A stretch of DNA of 64,000 nt from an uncultured Eggerthellaceae bacterium (GTDB lineage Bacteria; Actinomycetota; Coriobacteriia; Coriobacteriales; Eggerthellaceae), in assembly GCA_910580205.1 (NCBI GenBank), contig CAJTVP010000002.1, positions 94,586 to 158,585 of the forward strand, written 5' to 3'. Both the position numbers and the translations under genes were made by a program. The notes under the pieces were generated by a model. That model had not been told where the DNA came from and did not search any database. It saw nothing but the letters and a program-made list of their open reading frames with translations. Positions 18,477-27,021 of this stretch are shown here, one piece after another (within the stretch, counting starts at the first letter, position 1; the number at the start of each line of letters is the position of its first letter).

Positions 18477-18504
18477 TCTGACGGATTCTCAAGGAGGTAC
18501 GGAC

Positions 18505-19011
18505 GTGAAGAAGAAGGTATTGGCCGTCGTGGCGAGCGCCGCGCTGGCGAGCTGCATTGCGATTACTGGCTGTTCAGGAGGCTCGTCTTCGGATGCGAAG
18601 GCATCATCAGGTTCTGCAGAGAGCAGCGCTTCGCAGGCGCAGCCTGCATCTTCGGCACCGCAGGCGGAGGCGAAGTATGCGGTCAACATCGATGACTGCC
18701 AGGTGACGACGGATTATGCGGGCAAGCCGGCCATCGTGGTCACGTACACATGGACCAACAACTCAGACAAGGCCACGAGCTTCATGGTCGCCGTGAGCGC
18801 GAAGGTGTTCCAGGGCGGCGTGCAGCTGGACACCGGCATCGTCTCTGATATCGATTCGCAGTCATCCATGAGCGAGATAAAGCCGGGCGCCACCGCCACG
18901 GTCCAGCAGGCTTATGTGCTGGATGATCAGACCGATGTCACCGTTGAGTGCACTGAGCTCATCAGCCTTGATGACACCGTCATCGCAGAGAAGACGTTCT
19001 CTGTGGCATAG
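18505..19011 (+). CDS. DUF5067-type lipoprotein
   Basis: 168 residues from GTG 18505, preceded by AAGGAGG. The N-terminus (VKKKVLAVVASAALASC) is a signal peptide ending in the lipobox ITGC, so the mature protein should be lipid-anchored outside the cell. A Ser/Ala-rich linker follows. Residues about 60-168 (AVNIDDCQVTTDYAGKPAIV, TYTWTNNSDKATSF) match the DUF5067/telokin-like fold common in secreted proteins of Firmicutes and Coriobacteriia. The role is unknown. Confidence 0.8.
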   Translation: MKKKVLAVVASAALASCIAITGCSGGSSSDAKASSGSAESSASQAQPASSAPQAEAKYAVNIDDCQVTTDYAGKPAIVVTYTWTNNSDKATSFMVAVSAKVFQGGVQLDTGIVSDIDSQSSMSEIKPGATATVQQAYVLDDQTDVTVECTELISLDDTVIAEKTFSVA

Positions 19012-19051
19012 GCATCGCGCGGGCATTCGATGCGCCCAGGGTGTATAAAGG

Positions 19052-19513
19052 ATGCCACGCAAGAACAAGGCGAAGCGGAGGAGGAAACGGCGCGTGAAGG
19101 AGCCCCTGACTGACGAGCTTCTCAAGGAACTCCTTGACGCGCCTGATCCTGGCGCTTTCGCCAAAAAGCACCGGCTGGCGGACCGCACGCTATCCGAATA
19201 TCTCCAACAGCTCTTGATCGAGCATGATCTCAAGCGTGCGGATGTGATCCGTGAGGCGAACCTGAACAGCACGTTCGGATATCAGATCTTCACGGGGCAA
19301 CGGCAGGCCGGCCGAGACAAAGTCCTCCAACTCGCCTTCGCCATGCATTTGTCTCTCTTGGAAACGAACCGTTTGCTCCAAGCGGCGAAAGCGAATGAGC
19401 TGTATTGCAAAAGCCGCCGCGACGCCATCATGATCTTCTGCTTGAACCACGGGTGCAGCCTGCAGGAGACGAATGAGGAGCTGTATCGGTTCGGCGAAGA
19501 CACGATCTGCTGA
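19052..19513 (+). CDS. HTH protein paired with Ser/Thr kinase
   Basis: 153 residues with a very basic N-terminus (RKNKAKRRRKRRVKEP), then a helix-turn-helix-like region (LLIEHDLKRADVIREANLN...FTGQRQAGRDKVLQLA). It probably binds DNA or acts as an XRE-like adaptor. It lies 41 bases upstream of a Ser/Thr kinase gene in the same direction, an arrangement that recurs in related bacteria. The kinase may phosphorylate it, which is inference. Confidence 0.65.
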   Translation: MPRKNKAKRRRKRRVKEPLTDELLKELLDAPDPGAFAKKHRLADRTLSEYLQQLLIEHDLKRADVIREANLNSTFGYQIFTGQRQAGRDKVLQLAFAMHLSLLETNRLLQAAKANELYCKSRRDAIMIFCLNHGCSLQETNEELYRFGEDTIC

Positions 19514-19554
19514 AGCGCTGGGCAGCGCAAGCCGCCCGATATTCGTCTGTTACC

Positions 19555-20817
19555 ATGGACGCCGCCATGCATGGACAGTTGGAGAAATACCTGGATTCGC
19601 TGCGCCGAGATGAGAGCTATCGGACGGATGCCGTGCTCAAGAGCAGCGCCTTCGAAACGACGGAGCGCGTGTATTTCGTAGGGCGCAACGGGGCGGAGGT
19701 CGGCCCCTATGTTCGCAAGCGCTTCGCTCTCTCTTCTGGGATGGGCGACGCCTATCGCCGGCTGTGGGAAGCGCAGGAGGGCGGCCAGAGATTCCTTCAT
19801 CTTCCTCGGATCCTTGAATGCTATGACACCGAAAGCGAGCGCGTCGTGGTGATGGAGCATGTGAATGGGTCCACGCTTTCGGAGGTGATCTACCAACGCG
19901 ACCCGTCTGTGGCGCTGGGGTTGGATGTTTTCCGCCAGCTGTGCGATGCCGTTTCTGAGCTCCATGAGCGCTTCGATCCGCCCATCATCCACAGGGATCT
20001 GAAGCCATCCAACATAATGCTTTCTCCCTCCGGGCTCACGATCATCGATTTCGGCATCGCGCGTTCGTTCGACCCTGAGCGCACTGAAGACACGCGTCAT
20101 TTGGGCACGCGGAATTACGCACTACCAGAGCAGTTCGGTTTCGGACAGACCAGCGTGCGCAGCGATATCTATTCCATGGGCATGGTCCTCTACTATTGCC
20201 TGACCGAGAGGACGCCCGCGGCCTCGCTGGCGGGATCCGGTTTCGAAGACGAGGCCATACCATTGGGGCTGCGCTCGGTTTTGATGAAGGCCACCCAGTT
20301 CGATCCGCAGCAGCGCTATGGAAGCGTTGCAGAGATGCGGAGGGATGTTGAGGAGGTCGCACGGACGCTGCATCAACTCCCTCCAGCGCCTTCGGTTCCG
20401 ACACCGCCGAGCATGGAGGGAATGCCGAATGAGAGACCCGTGACCGGTGGAGTGCAAAGCGGAACGGAGAGGATGCGTCCGTTCGCAAACGTCCCGATCA
20501 GACTGGGCGCCATTTGGAATGTCTTTCTCGGACTGGTGTGGCTGCTCTTCCTGATCGTGGACCTAGGGATGATCTTGGAACCCGCCGATACGCTCGCTGT
20601 CTATAAGCCTTGGGGACGCTGGCTCATGGGCATCGGGGTGATCGTGATTCCTGGCGCGCTGATCGCCTACGGGCTGGCGGATAAACGCTCGCTGGCGAAG
20701 CGTTTTCCGGTTCTGGGGCGCTGGCGATGGAGCACGCAGTTGCTCGTATGCGTGCTGGCTGCTGTGTTGTTGACGTTTCTTGTGGGATTCGTATCTCAGT
20801 GGGCGGTGATCCGCTGA
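19555..20817 (+). CDS. Membrane-bound Ser/Thr protein kinase
   Basis: 420 residues (ATG 19555; ATG 19567 is an alternative). The N-terminal ~290 residues form a Hanks-type kinase: HRDLKPSNIML (catalytic loop, Asp), IDFGIAR (DFG), GTRNYALPEQFG (activation segment, Pro-Glu), SDIYSMGMVLYY. The ATP-loop Lys is probably in YVRKRF; the glycine-rich loop is weak. A Pro-rich linker leads to three hydrophobic segments near residues 315-340, 355-380 and 395-415. No PASTA sensor is present, so the extracellular part is minimal. It is likely a signalling partner of the adjacent HTH protein. Confidence 0.85.
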   Translation: MDAAMHGQLEKYLDSLRRDESYRTDAVLKSSAFETTERVYFVGRNGAEVGPYVRKRFALSSGMGDAYRRLWEAQEGGQRFLHLPRILECYDTESERVVVMEHVNGSTLSEVIYQRDPSVALGLDVFRQLCDAVSELHERFDPPIIHRDLKPSNIMLSPSGLTIIDFGIARSFDPERTEDTRHLGTRNYALPEQFGFGQTSVRSDIYSMGMVLYYCLTERTPAASLAGSGFEDEAIPLGLRSVLMKATQFDPQQRYGSVAEMRRDVEEVARTLHQLPPAPSVPTPPSMEGMPNERPVTGGVQSGTERMRPFANVPIRLGAIWNVFLGLVWLLFLIVDLGMILEPADTLAVYKPWGRWLMGIGVIVIPGALIAYGLADKRSLAKRFPVLGRWRWSTQLLVCVLAAVLLTFLVGFVSQWAVIR

Positions 20818-20903
20818 ATGCCTCAAAATGGGAGCGTGAGTGAAAAGGAAGGTTTCCATGCAGCGGTTCGCACGCATTGACGCATCAAGGTTGCCGTAGG
20901 GCC

Positions 20904-21656
20904 ATGGACTTATCTTCGGTCAAGCCCTATGTTTTCCCTGAGCCCCTGCGCGAGGGCATCATCCTCGCGCGGCCCAATCGGTTCATCATGGATGTGCTCC
21001 TTGATGGGCAGGAGGTTCGCTGCCATTGTCCCGTGGTGACCAGGATCGGGAATCTTGATCTGGCGGGGCGACCATGCCTCGTATCAGACAGCCATGATCC
21101 CAAACGGAAGATGCCCATGACCGTCGAGGCGTTCTCTTTGGACGAACCTGTTGACTCGGACAAGCAGTGGATCGGCATGAATCAGAACGCGTCGAACCGT
21201 TATGTGGAGCATTTTCTGCACCAGAACGCCTTCGAAGCCATCACAGGTCCCGTGAGCGACCTTCGCCGAGAGGTGAAGCTGGGGGATTCGCGCCTTGATT
21301 TCCTGGTGAACGACGCGTTGTATCTGGAAGTCAAAACGCCCATGGTGCAGATCCAGACTGACATCCCGGACCGCATTCGCCGTCTTCCTGACAAGCCGTT
21401 CAATTCCACGGACCGCGCCATGCGGCACTTGCGGGAGCTCGCACGATCTCTTGAAGATCACGACCGGGCGGTCATCCTGTACTGCCTCTACTATGACAAT
21501 TTCGGTTTCCGTTACTACCACGGCACCACCTACGATGAGGTGATGCAGACAGTGCAGACGTGCCATGATGCCGGTGTGGAGCTCTGGCAGGCAGATTTCA
21601 GCGTGACACCCCAGGAGGTCAGCTTGGTTCGCGCTTATCCTCTTGAGGAGTGGTGA
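20904..21656 (+). CDS. SfsA-family nuclease-like protein
   Basis: 250 residues from ATG 20904. The N-terminal OB-like part has ILARPNRFIMDVLLDGQEV followed by HCPVVTRIGNLDL. The C-terminal part has a PD-(D/E)xK-type core: SRLDFLVNDALYLEVKTP (Asp, then Glu-x-Lys), as in SfsA, which binds DNA and has been described as a DNA/RNA nuclease. This protein diverges from E. coli SfsA, so the sugar-fermentation name should not be read as its function. Confidence 0.75.
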   Translation: MDLSSVKPYVFPEPLREGIILARPNRFIMDVLLDGQEVRCHCPVVTRIGNLDLAGRPCLVSDSHDPKRKMPMTVEAFSLDEPVDSDKQWIGMNQNASNRYVEHFLHQNAFEAITGPVSDLRREVKLGDSRLDFLVNDALYLEVKTPMVQIQTDIPDRIRRLPDKPFNSTDRAMRHLRELARSLEDHDRAVILYCLYYDNFGFRYYHGTTYDEVMQTVQTCHDAGVELWQADFSVTPQEVSLVRAYPLEEW

Positions 21657-21778
21657 GGCGCTCTTTCAAGGATGGGCGTGGGTTTCCAGAAGACGCGCGG
21701 AAAGGGGCGGAGGAGGGTCTCTCCTATGCATCTCGCCCGGTTCACGGCAATCCCGCTTTTCGCGCAGTGTGACAAAAA

Positions 21779-21836
21779 GTTGTGAGGTCACAACCAATTT
21801 CTCAAGAAAATGGCGGATATGTAAGCAATCGCTTAC
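21779..21836 (+). promoter_or_regulatory. Two palindromic operator-like sites before an XRE regulator
   Basis: gttgtgaggtcacaac (21779-21794) is a 16-base near-perfect dyad (7-base arms around gg), and gtaagcaatcgcttac (21821-21836) has perfect 6-base arms. Both lie within 90 bases upstream of the XRE gene start, so they may be autoregulatory binding sites. Confidence 0.45.
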
Positions 21837-21869
21837 AGAGGGTTGGAGCCCTTCATTTACGCTTTATGC

Positions 21870-22157
21870 ATGGCGAAGAAGCAGACAGATGCGGATCAAA
21901 GGCGACCACCCGTCAGCCTTCGTTTCGTGGAGGAGAGCACCCGGTTCGGAATCAATGTCGAACGCCGTCGACGCGACCAAGCTCTCACGATAACGAAGCT
22001 CAGCCAAATGGCGCAGGTGTCTCGGCCCACGTTGTATAAAGTGGAACGAGGCGAGGCGGATTTGAAGCTTTCCATCATGATCCGGATAGCGCAAGCTCTG
22101 AGAGCTGATCTCTTGGATCTGTTCGCGGACCCTCATGATCCGCGCAATCTCTTTTGA
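21870..22157 (+). CDS. XRE-family transcriptional regulator
   Basis: 95 residues from ATG 21870 (a TTG at 21843 would add nine). The segment ALTITKLSQMAQVSRPTLYK then ERGEADLKLSIMIRIAQAL is a Cro/CI-type helix-turn-helix. No second domain is present. It ends 12 bases before the convergent membrane-protein gene. Two dyads upstream suggest autoregulation. Confidence 0.8.
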   Translation: MAKKQTDADQRRPPVSLRFVEESTRFGINVERRRRDQALTITKLSQMAQVSRPTLYKVERGEADLKLSIMIRIAQALRADLLDLFADPHDPRNLF

Positions 22158-22168
22158 TCTCGGCCTGG

Positions 22169-23461
22169 TCAGCGGGATCTTGCTTTGGTGTAGATCATGC
22201 AGTCGCGGTCGGTTTCCGTGGTGTTGGCGTAGCGCCAGCCATCGCCGAAGGCGGTGTACTGGACGGTGACTGAATGCTCACCCGGCTCCAGCGGCTCCGC
22301 CAGGCGGAAATAGTCGAGGCATGAATCCGGCGGGATCACGGGGGATTCGTACAGCGTTTCGCCGGTTTCGTTCGAGGTCACGGAGAATTGCATATCGCAA
22401 TCGTTGATCGCCAAGTTCGCGAAACCGATGAAGCAATAGGGGGAACCCTCTACGCAGTCCATTCTTTGCTGGAATTGCGACCAGAATCGGCCGCTGCTGC
22501 CTTCCAGTGCGTCGATGTCCGCCTGTTGGGAGGCGGTCACATCTCCCGAAACGCCGTCGCGCACAACGGACCCTATAGCGCCCTCGGCCTCTTCATCGGC
22601 AAGAACGTAATCGATCTCCCAGTCAGGCGGTTCAGCGTTGTCTTCCCATTCCAACACGACATCCAGCGTGCCTTCGTGGGCCACTCCATCGATCATGCGC
22701 GTGAGCTTGATCTGAGCTTCATCCTCACCGAGAGTGAGCTCATTGCTCAGGACTGCTGCTTCTGTGTCAATGCCAAAGAAATCAGCCACGCTTGGAGGGT
22801 TGATGTACGCCAAATTCTCCTTGCCCTCGTCCGCCTTCGCCATGATCTCCGGAAGATGCGCAAGCAGCGCCTCATCGGAGACGGGAGCGGTGGGCGCGTA
22901 CTCCTCACGGATGACTTCAGCCTGTGTGATCTTCCAGTCTGAACCCTGTTTTTCGCACTGGACGTCGATGAAGTCTTTGAGTTCGTAGGAGCCGTTCTCT
23001 GCCTTTACATAGAGGCTTGCGGTGGCATCAGGGGCGAAAAGGCCCCGGTCAAAGTCTTTCACGCTGACGGATGTGGCTTTGAAGCCGCTTTGATCGCCCC
23101 AGGTGCTTGGAATGACCCGTTCGGTGATGATGGGGTCCTCCGCGATGGCATCTTCTAGGGCCGTTTTGGCACCAGCATCTTCAATGCCATTGATGGCGAA
23201 AACCGCCGCGAAGATGACGGCCGCAGCTGCGACGATGCCCAGCGTGATGAAAAGCGGTTTGCGGTTCTTCTTTTCCTGAGGCGTTTCTGTGGCAGGGGCA
23301 TCCCCATCAGATTCAATGGCTGGTTCAGGGGCGGGTGCTGATTCGGAGTCGGTGTTCGGCTCGGTGCTTGCGGCTGTATCGGGCTGGACGGCAGCTTCGC
23401 CTGTTTCGTCGGTGGTAAGCGGCTTCTCAGAATGCAGCTTCTCATCATGCTCGTCGGCCAT
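22169..23461 (-). CDS. Single-pass membrane protein with extracellular domain
   Basis: 430 residues. The N-terminal 90 residues are acidic and Pro/Thr/Glu-rich (cytoplasmic), followed by one membrane helix (KPLFITLGIVAAAAVIFAAV). The remaining ~310 residues would be outside. They hold two similar-looking DUF4352- or DUF5105-like segments (TSVSVKDFDRGLFAPDATAS; KLTRMIDGVAHEGTLDV) and a C-terminal beta-rich domain with CVEGSPYCFIGFANLAIND. No family firmly recognised. Transcribed in the same direction as the DUF1700/PadR genes, with about 70 bases between. Confidence 0.6.
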   Translation of the reverse strand: MADEHDEKLHSEKPLTTDETGEAAVQPDTAASTEPNTDSESAPAPEPAIESDGDAPATETPQEKKNRKPLFITLGIVAAAAVIFAAVFAINGIEDAGAKTALEDAIAEDPIITERVIPSTWGDQSGFKATSVSVKDFDRGLFAPDATASLYVKAENGSYELKDFIDVQCEKQGSDWKITQAEVIREEYAPTAPVSDEALLAHLPEIMAKADEGKENLAYINPPSVADFFGIDTEAAVLSNELTLGEDEAQIKLTRMIDGVAHEGTLDVVLEWEDNAEPPDWEIDYVLADEEAEGAIGSVVRDGVSGDVTASQQADIDALEGSSGRFWSQFQQRMDCVEGSPYCFIGFANLAINDCDMQFSVTSNETGETLYESPVIPPDSCLDYFRLAEPLEPGEHSVTVQYTAFGDGWRYANTTETDRDCMIYTKARSR

Positions 23462-23532
23462 AGGGTATCCCCTTTCCGCGCCTGTTGCATCTGCGGTTCA
23501 GGATACCACGAGCTTCGGGCAGTGCGGGGCTG

Positions 23533-24447
23533 TCAGATCACGGTCAGCAGGAACAATGGGAAAAAGAGGAGTTGGCTGGGGTCGGCGACTTGAACGCCGG
23601 CAAGGGACATCGTGCCATGGCTGATATGCATGTTCGTGAAGATGCGCCAGTCGAAGCCGGAGGCCATGAAGCCCGCGAGGACGCACGCGAGACCGACAAG
23701 GACCAGGATCCAGCAGATGCGGAAGAACCGTTTGCGGAGAAACGTGGATTTTGGGGTGGCGATTTCGACGGTGGCTTCGTTTTCGCCTTCGCTGGTTTGA
23801 GGATTCTCCCCTGTGCGATTTTCTTCGGGTTCGTGGTGTCTTGAGAATCGGCCAGCGATGCCCTTTTGCCAAGTCAGGAAGATGCGCGTCACTTTGAGCG
23901 CGGCTTTCAAGACCCATGCGCCGCCGCCGAAGAAGATCAGGCTGTAGCCAAGGTTGACGAGGAGGTAAGGCGCGTTGCCCGTTTGCAGGCCCCAGATGAC
24001 GAACAGCAGCGTGAGGGGCATAGAAAGGAGGAAGGCGGCACCGACGATCCAGATGCACCCGATCAGCACCCAGACGCAGAGATAGAGCGTGAACAGCACG
24101 GCGGCGAGGGCCACGGCTATGGCGAACGCGCAGAGGAGCAGCGTCAGCCAAAGCGGGGAGGCGACCACGAGGGCGACCCATTCGAGCGGTTTCAAGTCGC
24201 GGCGTTTGAGCCTGGCGAAGAATCCATCTGAGGTGTGCCGATCGCTCTTCCCGGCGTGTTCGACGATGATGGCTTGCGCCGCTTCGCCGGGAGAGGGCAC
24301 CGAACCGACCGCCTCTTCTTCGCTGACGCCTTCATCGATGCGGTCCGCGATCAGCTCCAAGTAGAAAGCGACGGCCTCCTCGCGTTCCTTTTCCGGGAGG
24401 GATTGCAGCAGCGCGGTCAGTTGCGATTCGTACTCTTCGATGTTCAT
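23533..24447 (-). CDS. DUF1700 (HAAS) membrane protein
   Basis: 304 residues. The N-terminal 60 residues (MNIEEYESQLTALLQSLPEK) are the HAAS/DUF1700 helical domain, which is regularly encoded beside PadR regulators. Four to five membrane helices follow (residues about 88-185 and 235-300), with a polar insert between. It starts 3 bases after the padR stop, so the two are one operon. HAAS proteins are thought to act with PadR repressors as membrane-linked sensors. Confidence 0.8.
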   Translation of the reverse strand: MNIEEYESQLTALLQSLPEKEREEAVAFYLELIADRIDEGVSEEEAVGSVPSPGEAAQAIIVEHAGKSDRHTSDGFFARLKRRDLKPLEWVALVVASPLWLTLLLCAFAIAVALAAVLFTLYLCVWVLIGCIWIVGAAFLLSMPLTLLFVIWGLQTGNAPYLLVNLGYSLIFFGGGAWVLKAALKVTRIFLTWQKGIAGRFSRHHEPEENRTGENPQTSEGENEATVEIATPKSTFLRKRFFRICWILVLVGLACVLAGFMASGFDWRIFTNMHISHGTMSLAGVQVADPSQLLFFPLFLLTVI

Positions 24448-24450
24448 GGG

Positions 24451-24795
24451 TCAGTCCTTGTTGTCCGATAGCTGCGGAGCGGGCGCGTGAACCGCATGCT
24501 CCACATAGGTGAGTACGTCATTGATCTCCTGCTTGCCGTCCAGGAAATCCGCGAGCGCGTCTTGCCCTTTTTTCGTCAGCGAATAGTATTTGCGGAGGCG
24601 TCCGTTGTGCTCCGCTTTGCGCACCTTGATGAGCCCTTTCGTTTCCAGGCGCTTCAGGAGGGGGTAGAGCGTGGACTCGCCCATGCCGAGCGACGTGGGC
24701 ATGTCTTTGATGATCTGGTATCCGTAGGATTCGCCGTGAGCCATCGCCGCGAGCACGCACGCATCCAGGAATCCGCGTTTCAGCTGAGCATCCAT
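24451..24795 (-). CDS. PadR-family transcriptional repressor
   Basis: 114 residues from the second ATG (24795), which fits the GGGAGG better than ATG 24798. The winged helix MAHGESYGYQIIKDMPTSLG, then STLYPLLKRLETKGLIKVRK and RKYYSLTKKG, is typical of PadR. The C-terminal dimerisation helix is short. It is co-transcribed with the DUF1700 gene. A dyad overlaps its promoter region (24814-24834), consistent with autoregulation. Confidence 0.9.
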   Translation of the reverse strand: MDAQLKRGFLDACVLAAMAHGESYGYQIIKDMPTSLGMGESTLYPLLKRLETKGLIKVRKAEHNGRLRKYYSLTKKGQDALADFLDGKQEINDVLTYVEHAVHAPAPQLSDNKD

Positions 24796-24813
24796 CATAC
24801 CTCCCGATGCGGT

Positions 24814-24834
24814 ATACTATGTGACGTATAGTAT
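24814..24834 (-). promoter_or_regulatory. Candidate PadR operator
   Basis: atactat and atagtat form perfect 7-base arms around gtgacgt. The dyad is 16-20 bases upstream of the padR start, where a repressor would block transcription. Assignment to PadR is by position. Confidence 0.55.
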
Positions 24835-24892
24835 GATTGTCAAATCACGGCTTCTCTGTTTTGGGAATAACTGGCTGAATGCAGGAGAATGA

Positions 24893-25327
24893 TTACTCCG
24901 ATACATTCCGCCTGGTGAACGTGATGTGCTTGAGGCCGATGCCGCCCAGCCCGGCTAGATCATACGGGATGTGCACGTCTTCTTCCGAGAGCAGGATGAC
25001 GCGGCTCGCGCCCAGCGCCATCACACACATGCCCAGTTCGAACAGGGCGTTGTCGCGCATGGTCTTGTGCCGGCTGCCATCGGAGTGCTGCAGGCGGTCA
25101 AGCCCCTCCGCCACGATCAGGGCGAAATCAAACGTCGGGATCTTCTTCATGAGCCCCGGCAAAAGGGCGATATTGTCCTGGTCATGAGCTCCGGCGAACA
25201 GCTCGGTGTACACGACGCAATGGACCTGATCGCATTCCAGCCGATCGCAGATCTGCCCGAGCAGCCCGCTCCTCAACGTCTCGCCCGCTGAGAAGATGAT
25301 GACATTCTGCGTGCGCTGAAGGTCCAT
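24893..25327 (-). CDS. TIR-like predicted nucleotide-binding protein (Cap12/PF10137-like)
   Basis: 144 residues. The N-terminal strand QNVIIFSAGETLRSG is followed by a phosphate-binding-like turn. The segment MRDNALFELGMCVMALGASR then VILLSEEDVHIPYDLAGL matches the core of the TIR-like family of CBASS/Pycsar effectors (DNVxFELG...LGR..., IPSDLxG), in which the Glu of FELG is catalytic for NAD cleavage. Here that Glu is present. No cyclase gene or ubiquitin-like partner is adjacent, so it stands alone. It could be an orphan immune effector or a nucleotide-sensing protein; family membership is by motif only. Confidence 0.65.
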   Translation of the reverse strand: MDLQRTQNVIIFSAGETLRSGLLGQICDRLECDQVHCVVYTELFAGAHDQDNIALLPGLMKKIPTFDFALIVAEGLDRLQHSDGSRHKTMRDNALFELGMCVMALGASRVILLSEEDVHIPYDLAGLGGIGLKHITFTRRNVSE

Positions 25328-25345
25328 GGCTCTTGTCTCCTCGAT

Positions 25346-25870
25346 TTATAGCATCGTTTCGTGCAGAGGTATGTAGATGGCGCCGTCTTTTCCCAAGATG
25401 CTCTTGAACAGCGTCGCCTTCTGCGTGGGCGCGGGGAGCGGGAAAGGCAGCGCAGGCAGGTTTCCCTTGGAGATGCGCGCTCGCCTGGCCAAGGTCAAGT
25501 GCGGACGCAGGGGTTTGCCGTCGAATGCGATGCCGCGTTCCGACAAGTTGTTGCGCAGGCAAGCCGCAAGCTCCATGAGCGCCGGGTTCTCCGCGAAGCC
25601 GAGCCAGAGCGTCGCATCTTCGCCGCGACCGAACTTGCCCAAGCCGTCTGGCTGCAACAGGATCTCCCCAGCATGGGACGCGGCTTGCTCCATGGCATCC
25701 ACGATGAGCGGAAAATCAGATTCGCTGGTGTTGCCCAGAAAGGCTAAGGTGAGATGGTAATTCTCGGGTGGAATGAACCGCCCCTGCACCGATGCGCGAA
25801 GCTGTCGGGCCAAGGCGGCAGCTTCTTCCCGCATCGCATCAGGCACTTCAAGGGCGACGAACGTTCTCAT
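25346..25870 (-). CDS. thpR: RNA 2',3'-cyclic phosphodiesterase (ThpR)
   Basis: 174 residues with the two HxTx catalytic motifs of the 2H phosphoesterase family: NYHLTLAFLG (about residue 38) and RPHLTLAR (about residue 123). It hydrolyses RNA 2',3'-cyclic phosphate ends in the cytoplasm. Its start overlaps the stop of the upstream small gene by 4 bases, so they may be coupled. Length fits the family. Confidence 0.9.
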   Translation of the reverse strand: MRTFVALEVPDAMREEAAALARQLRASVQGRFIPPENYHLTLAFLGNTSESDFPLIVDAMEQAASHAGEILLQPDGLGKFGRGEDATLWLGFAENPALMELAACLRNNLSERGIAFDGKPLRPHLTLARRARISKGNLPALPFPLPAPTQKATLFKSILGKDGAIYIPLHETML

Positions 25871-26142
25871 GACACCCTCCCTTCGCCAACGATCAAAGGA
25901 AGACGGCTATTCAGTAGCCCATAGCATTCAACAAGAAAAAGGAAGGAGCCACGGGAGGCTCCTTCGTCGTGCAGCTGGGATTTCCATTGGCGCTTGGTCT
26001 TGGCGCGGTCGTACTTCGTAGGCCCATGCGCGCCGTGACCGCATGCGTAGCCGTTGTACCGCGGCTTGTTCGCCAACGTGGCCTCTTCGGCGGTCTGCCT
26101 CCAAACCACATTGCCGCGCGCCGTGCGCTTCTTCACTGCCAT
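25867..26142 (-). CDS. Small basic protein with Gly/His-rich motif
   Basis: 91 residues from ATG 26142, behind AAGGAGG. The first 55 residues (MAVKKRTARGNVVW..., with the GYACGHGAHGPTKYDRAK segment) look like a conserved basic domain with a possible Cys/His metal site. The last ~30 residues are encoded through an intrinsic terminator hairpin (25932-25965), so the natural coding end may be earlier or transcripts may stop inside the frame. Function unknown; it lies upstream of thpR with a 4-base overlap. Confidence 0.5.
   Translation of the reverse strand: MAVKKRTARGNVVWRQTAEEATLANKPRYNGYACGHGAHGPTKYDRAKTKRQWKSQLHDEGASRGSFLFLVECYGLLNSRLPLIVGEGRVS
25932..25965 (-). terminator. Intrinsic terminator inside the 3' part of a small gene
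   Basis: gaaggagcc and ggctccttc form a perfect 9-bp stem with a 6-base loop. On the minus strand it is followed by CCTTTTTCTTGTT. It lies inside the reading frame of the small basic protein and before thpR, so it may attenuate thpR expression. Confidence 0.6.
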
Positions 26143-26217
26143 CAGCCTCACCTCCTTCGCAAGATCATCGCTTGGGAACGCTTCCATGATAGCACCCAGA
26201 CCGGCGCGAATGCGCAG

Positions 26218-27021
26218 TCAGAGCGCCACGTCCAGGATCATCATCAACGCGAAGCCGACCGCCAGCCCGATGGTGCCGATGTTCGTGTGATGACCCTCCT
26301 GCGTTTCGGGGATCAGCTCTTCGGTGACCACGTACATCATGGCCCCCGCAGCGAAGGAGAGGATGTAAGGCAGCGCCGGCGTGGCCAGACCAGTGATCGC
26401 CAGCATCAGCAGCGCGCCCAGCGGCTCCACCGCCCCGCAGGCCGTTCCTGCTCCGAAGGCTTTCAAGCGCGAGAAACCGCTCGAAGCCAACGGCAGCGAA
26501 ACCACCGCCCCTTCCGGGACGTTCTGGATGGCGATGCCGGCGGAGAGAGCGATCACAGCCGAAAGCGCGATGTCCGCGTCTCCAGCCAGGAAGCCCGCGA
26601 GCACCGCGCCCACCGCCATGCCTTCCGGCAGGTTGTGGATGGCGAGGGCGAACAGCATCATGGTGGGCTTCTTGAGGCCGGTCCGGATGCCTTCCGGCTC
26701 CTCCGCGCCCACATGCATATGGGGCGTGAAGTGGTCGATCAGGAGCAGCGTGAACATCCCAAGGAGGAATCCGGCCGTGGCTGGGAACCATGCCGGGAGT
26801 CCCGCGGGAAGCGCGCCGCCCTCTGAGGCCTCCAGCGCGGGGATGAGCAGGCTCCAGACGCTCGCGGCGATCATGACGCCAGCGGCGAAGCCCAAAAGCG
26901 CCTTCTGGAACCGGTCGCTCATGCCGTGTTTGAGCAGGAACACGAGGGCAGCGCCGAGCGTGTTCCCGGCGAAGGGAACGATCAGCGCGATGCAGAGGGC
27001 TGTGACGGTGGCAGTGTCCAT
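26218..27021 (-). CDS. ZIP-family metal transporter
   Basis: About 267 residues from ATG 27021 (27045 and 27051 are alternatives). Eight hydrophobic segments are visible. Segment IV has HNLPEGMAVG and segment V has IQNVPEGAVV, the metal-binding HNxPEG/xNxPEG pair of ZIP proteins of the ZupT/GufA type. A His-containing loop (DHFTPHMHVGAEEPEG) lies between segments III and IV. It moves zinc, iron or manganese into the cytoplasm; the metal cannot be deduced. Divergent from the ene-reductase gene. Confidence 0.9.
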   Translation of the reverse strand: MDTATVTALCIALIVPFAGNTLGAALVFLLKHGMSDRFQKALLGFAAGVMIAASVWSLLIPALEASEGGALPAGLPAWFPATAGFLLGMFTLLLIDHFTPHMHVGAEEPEGIRTGLKKPTMMLFALAIHNLPEGMAVGAVLAGFLAGDADIALSAVIALSAGIAIQNVPEGAVVSLPLASSGFSRLKAFGAGTACGAVEPLGALLMLAITGLATPALPYILSFAAGAMMYVVTEELIPETQEGHHTNIGTIGLAVGFALMMILDVAL

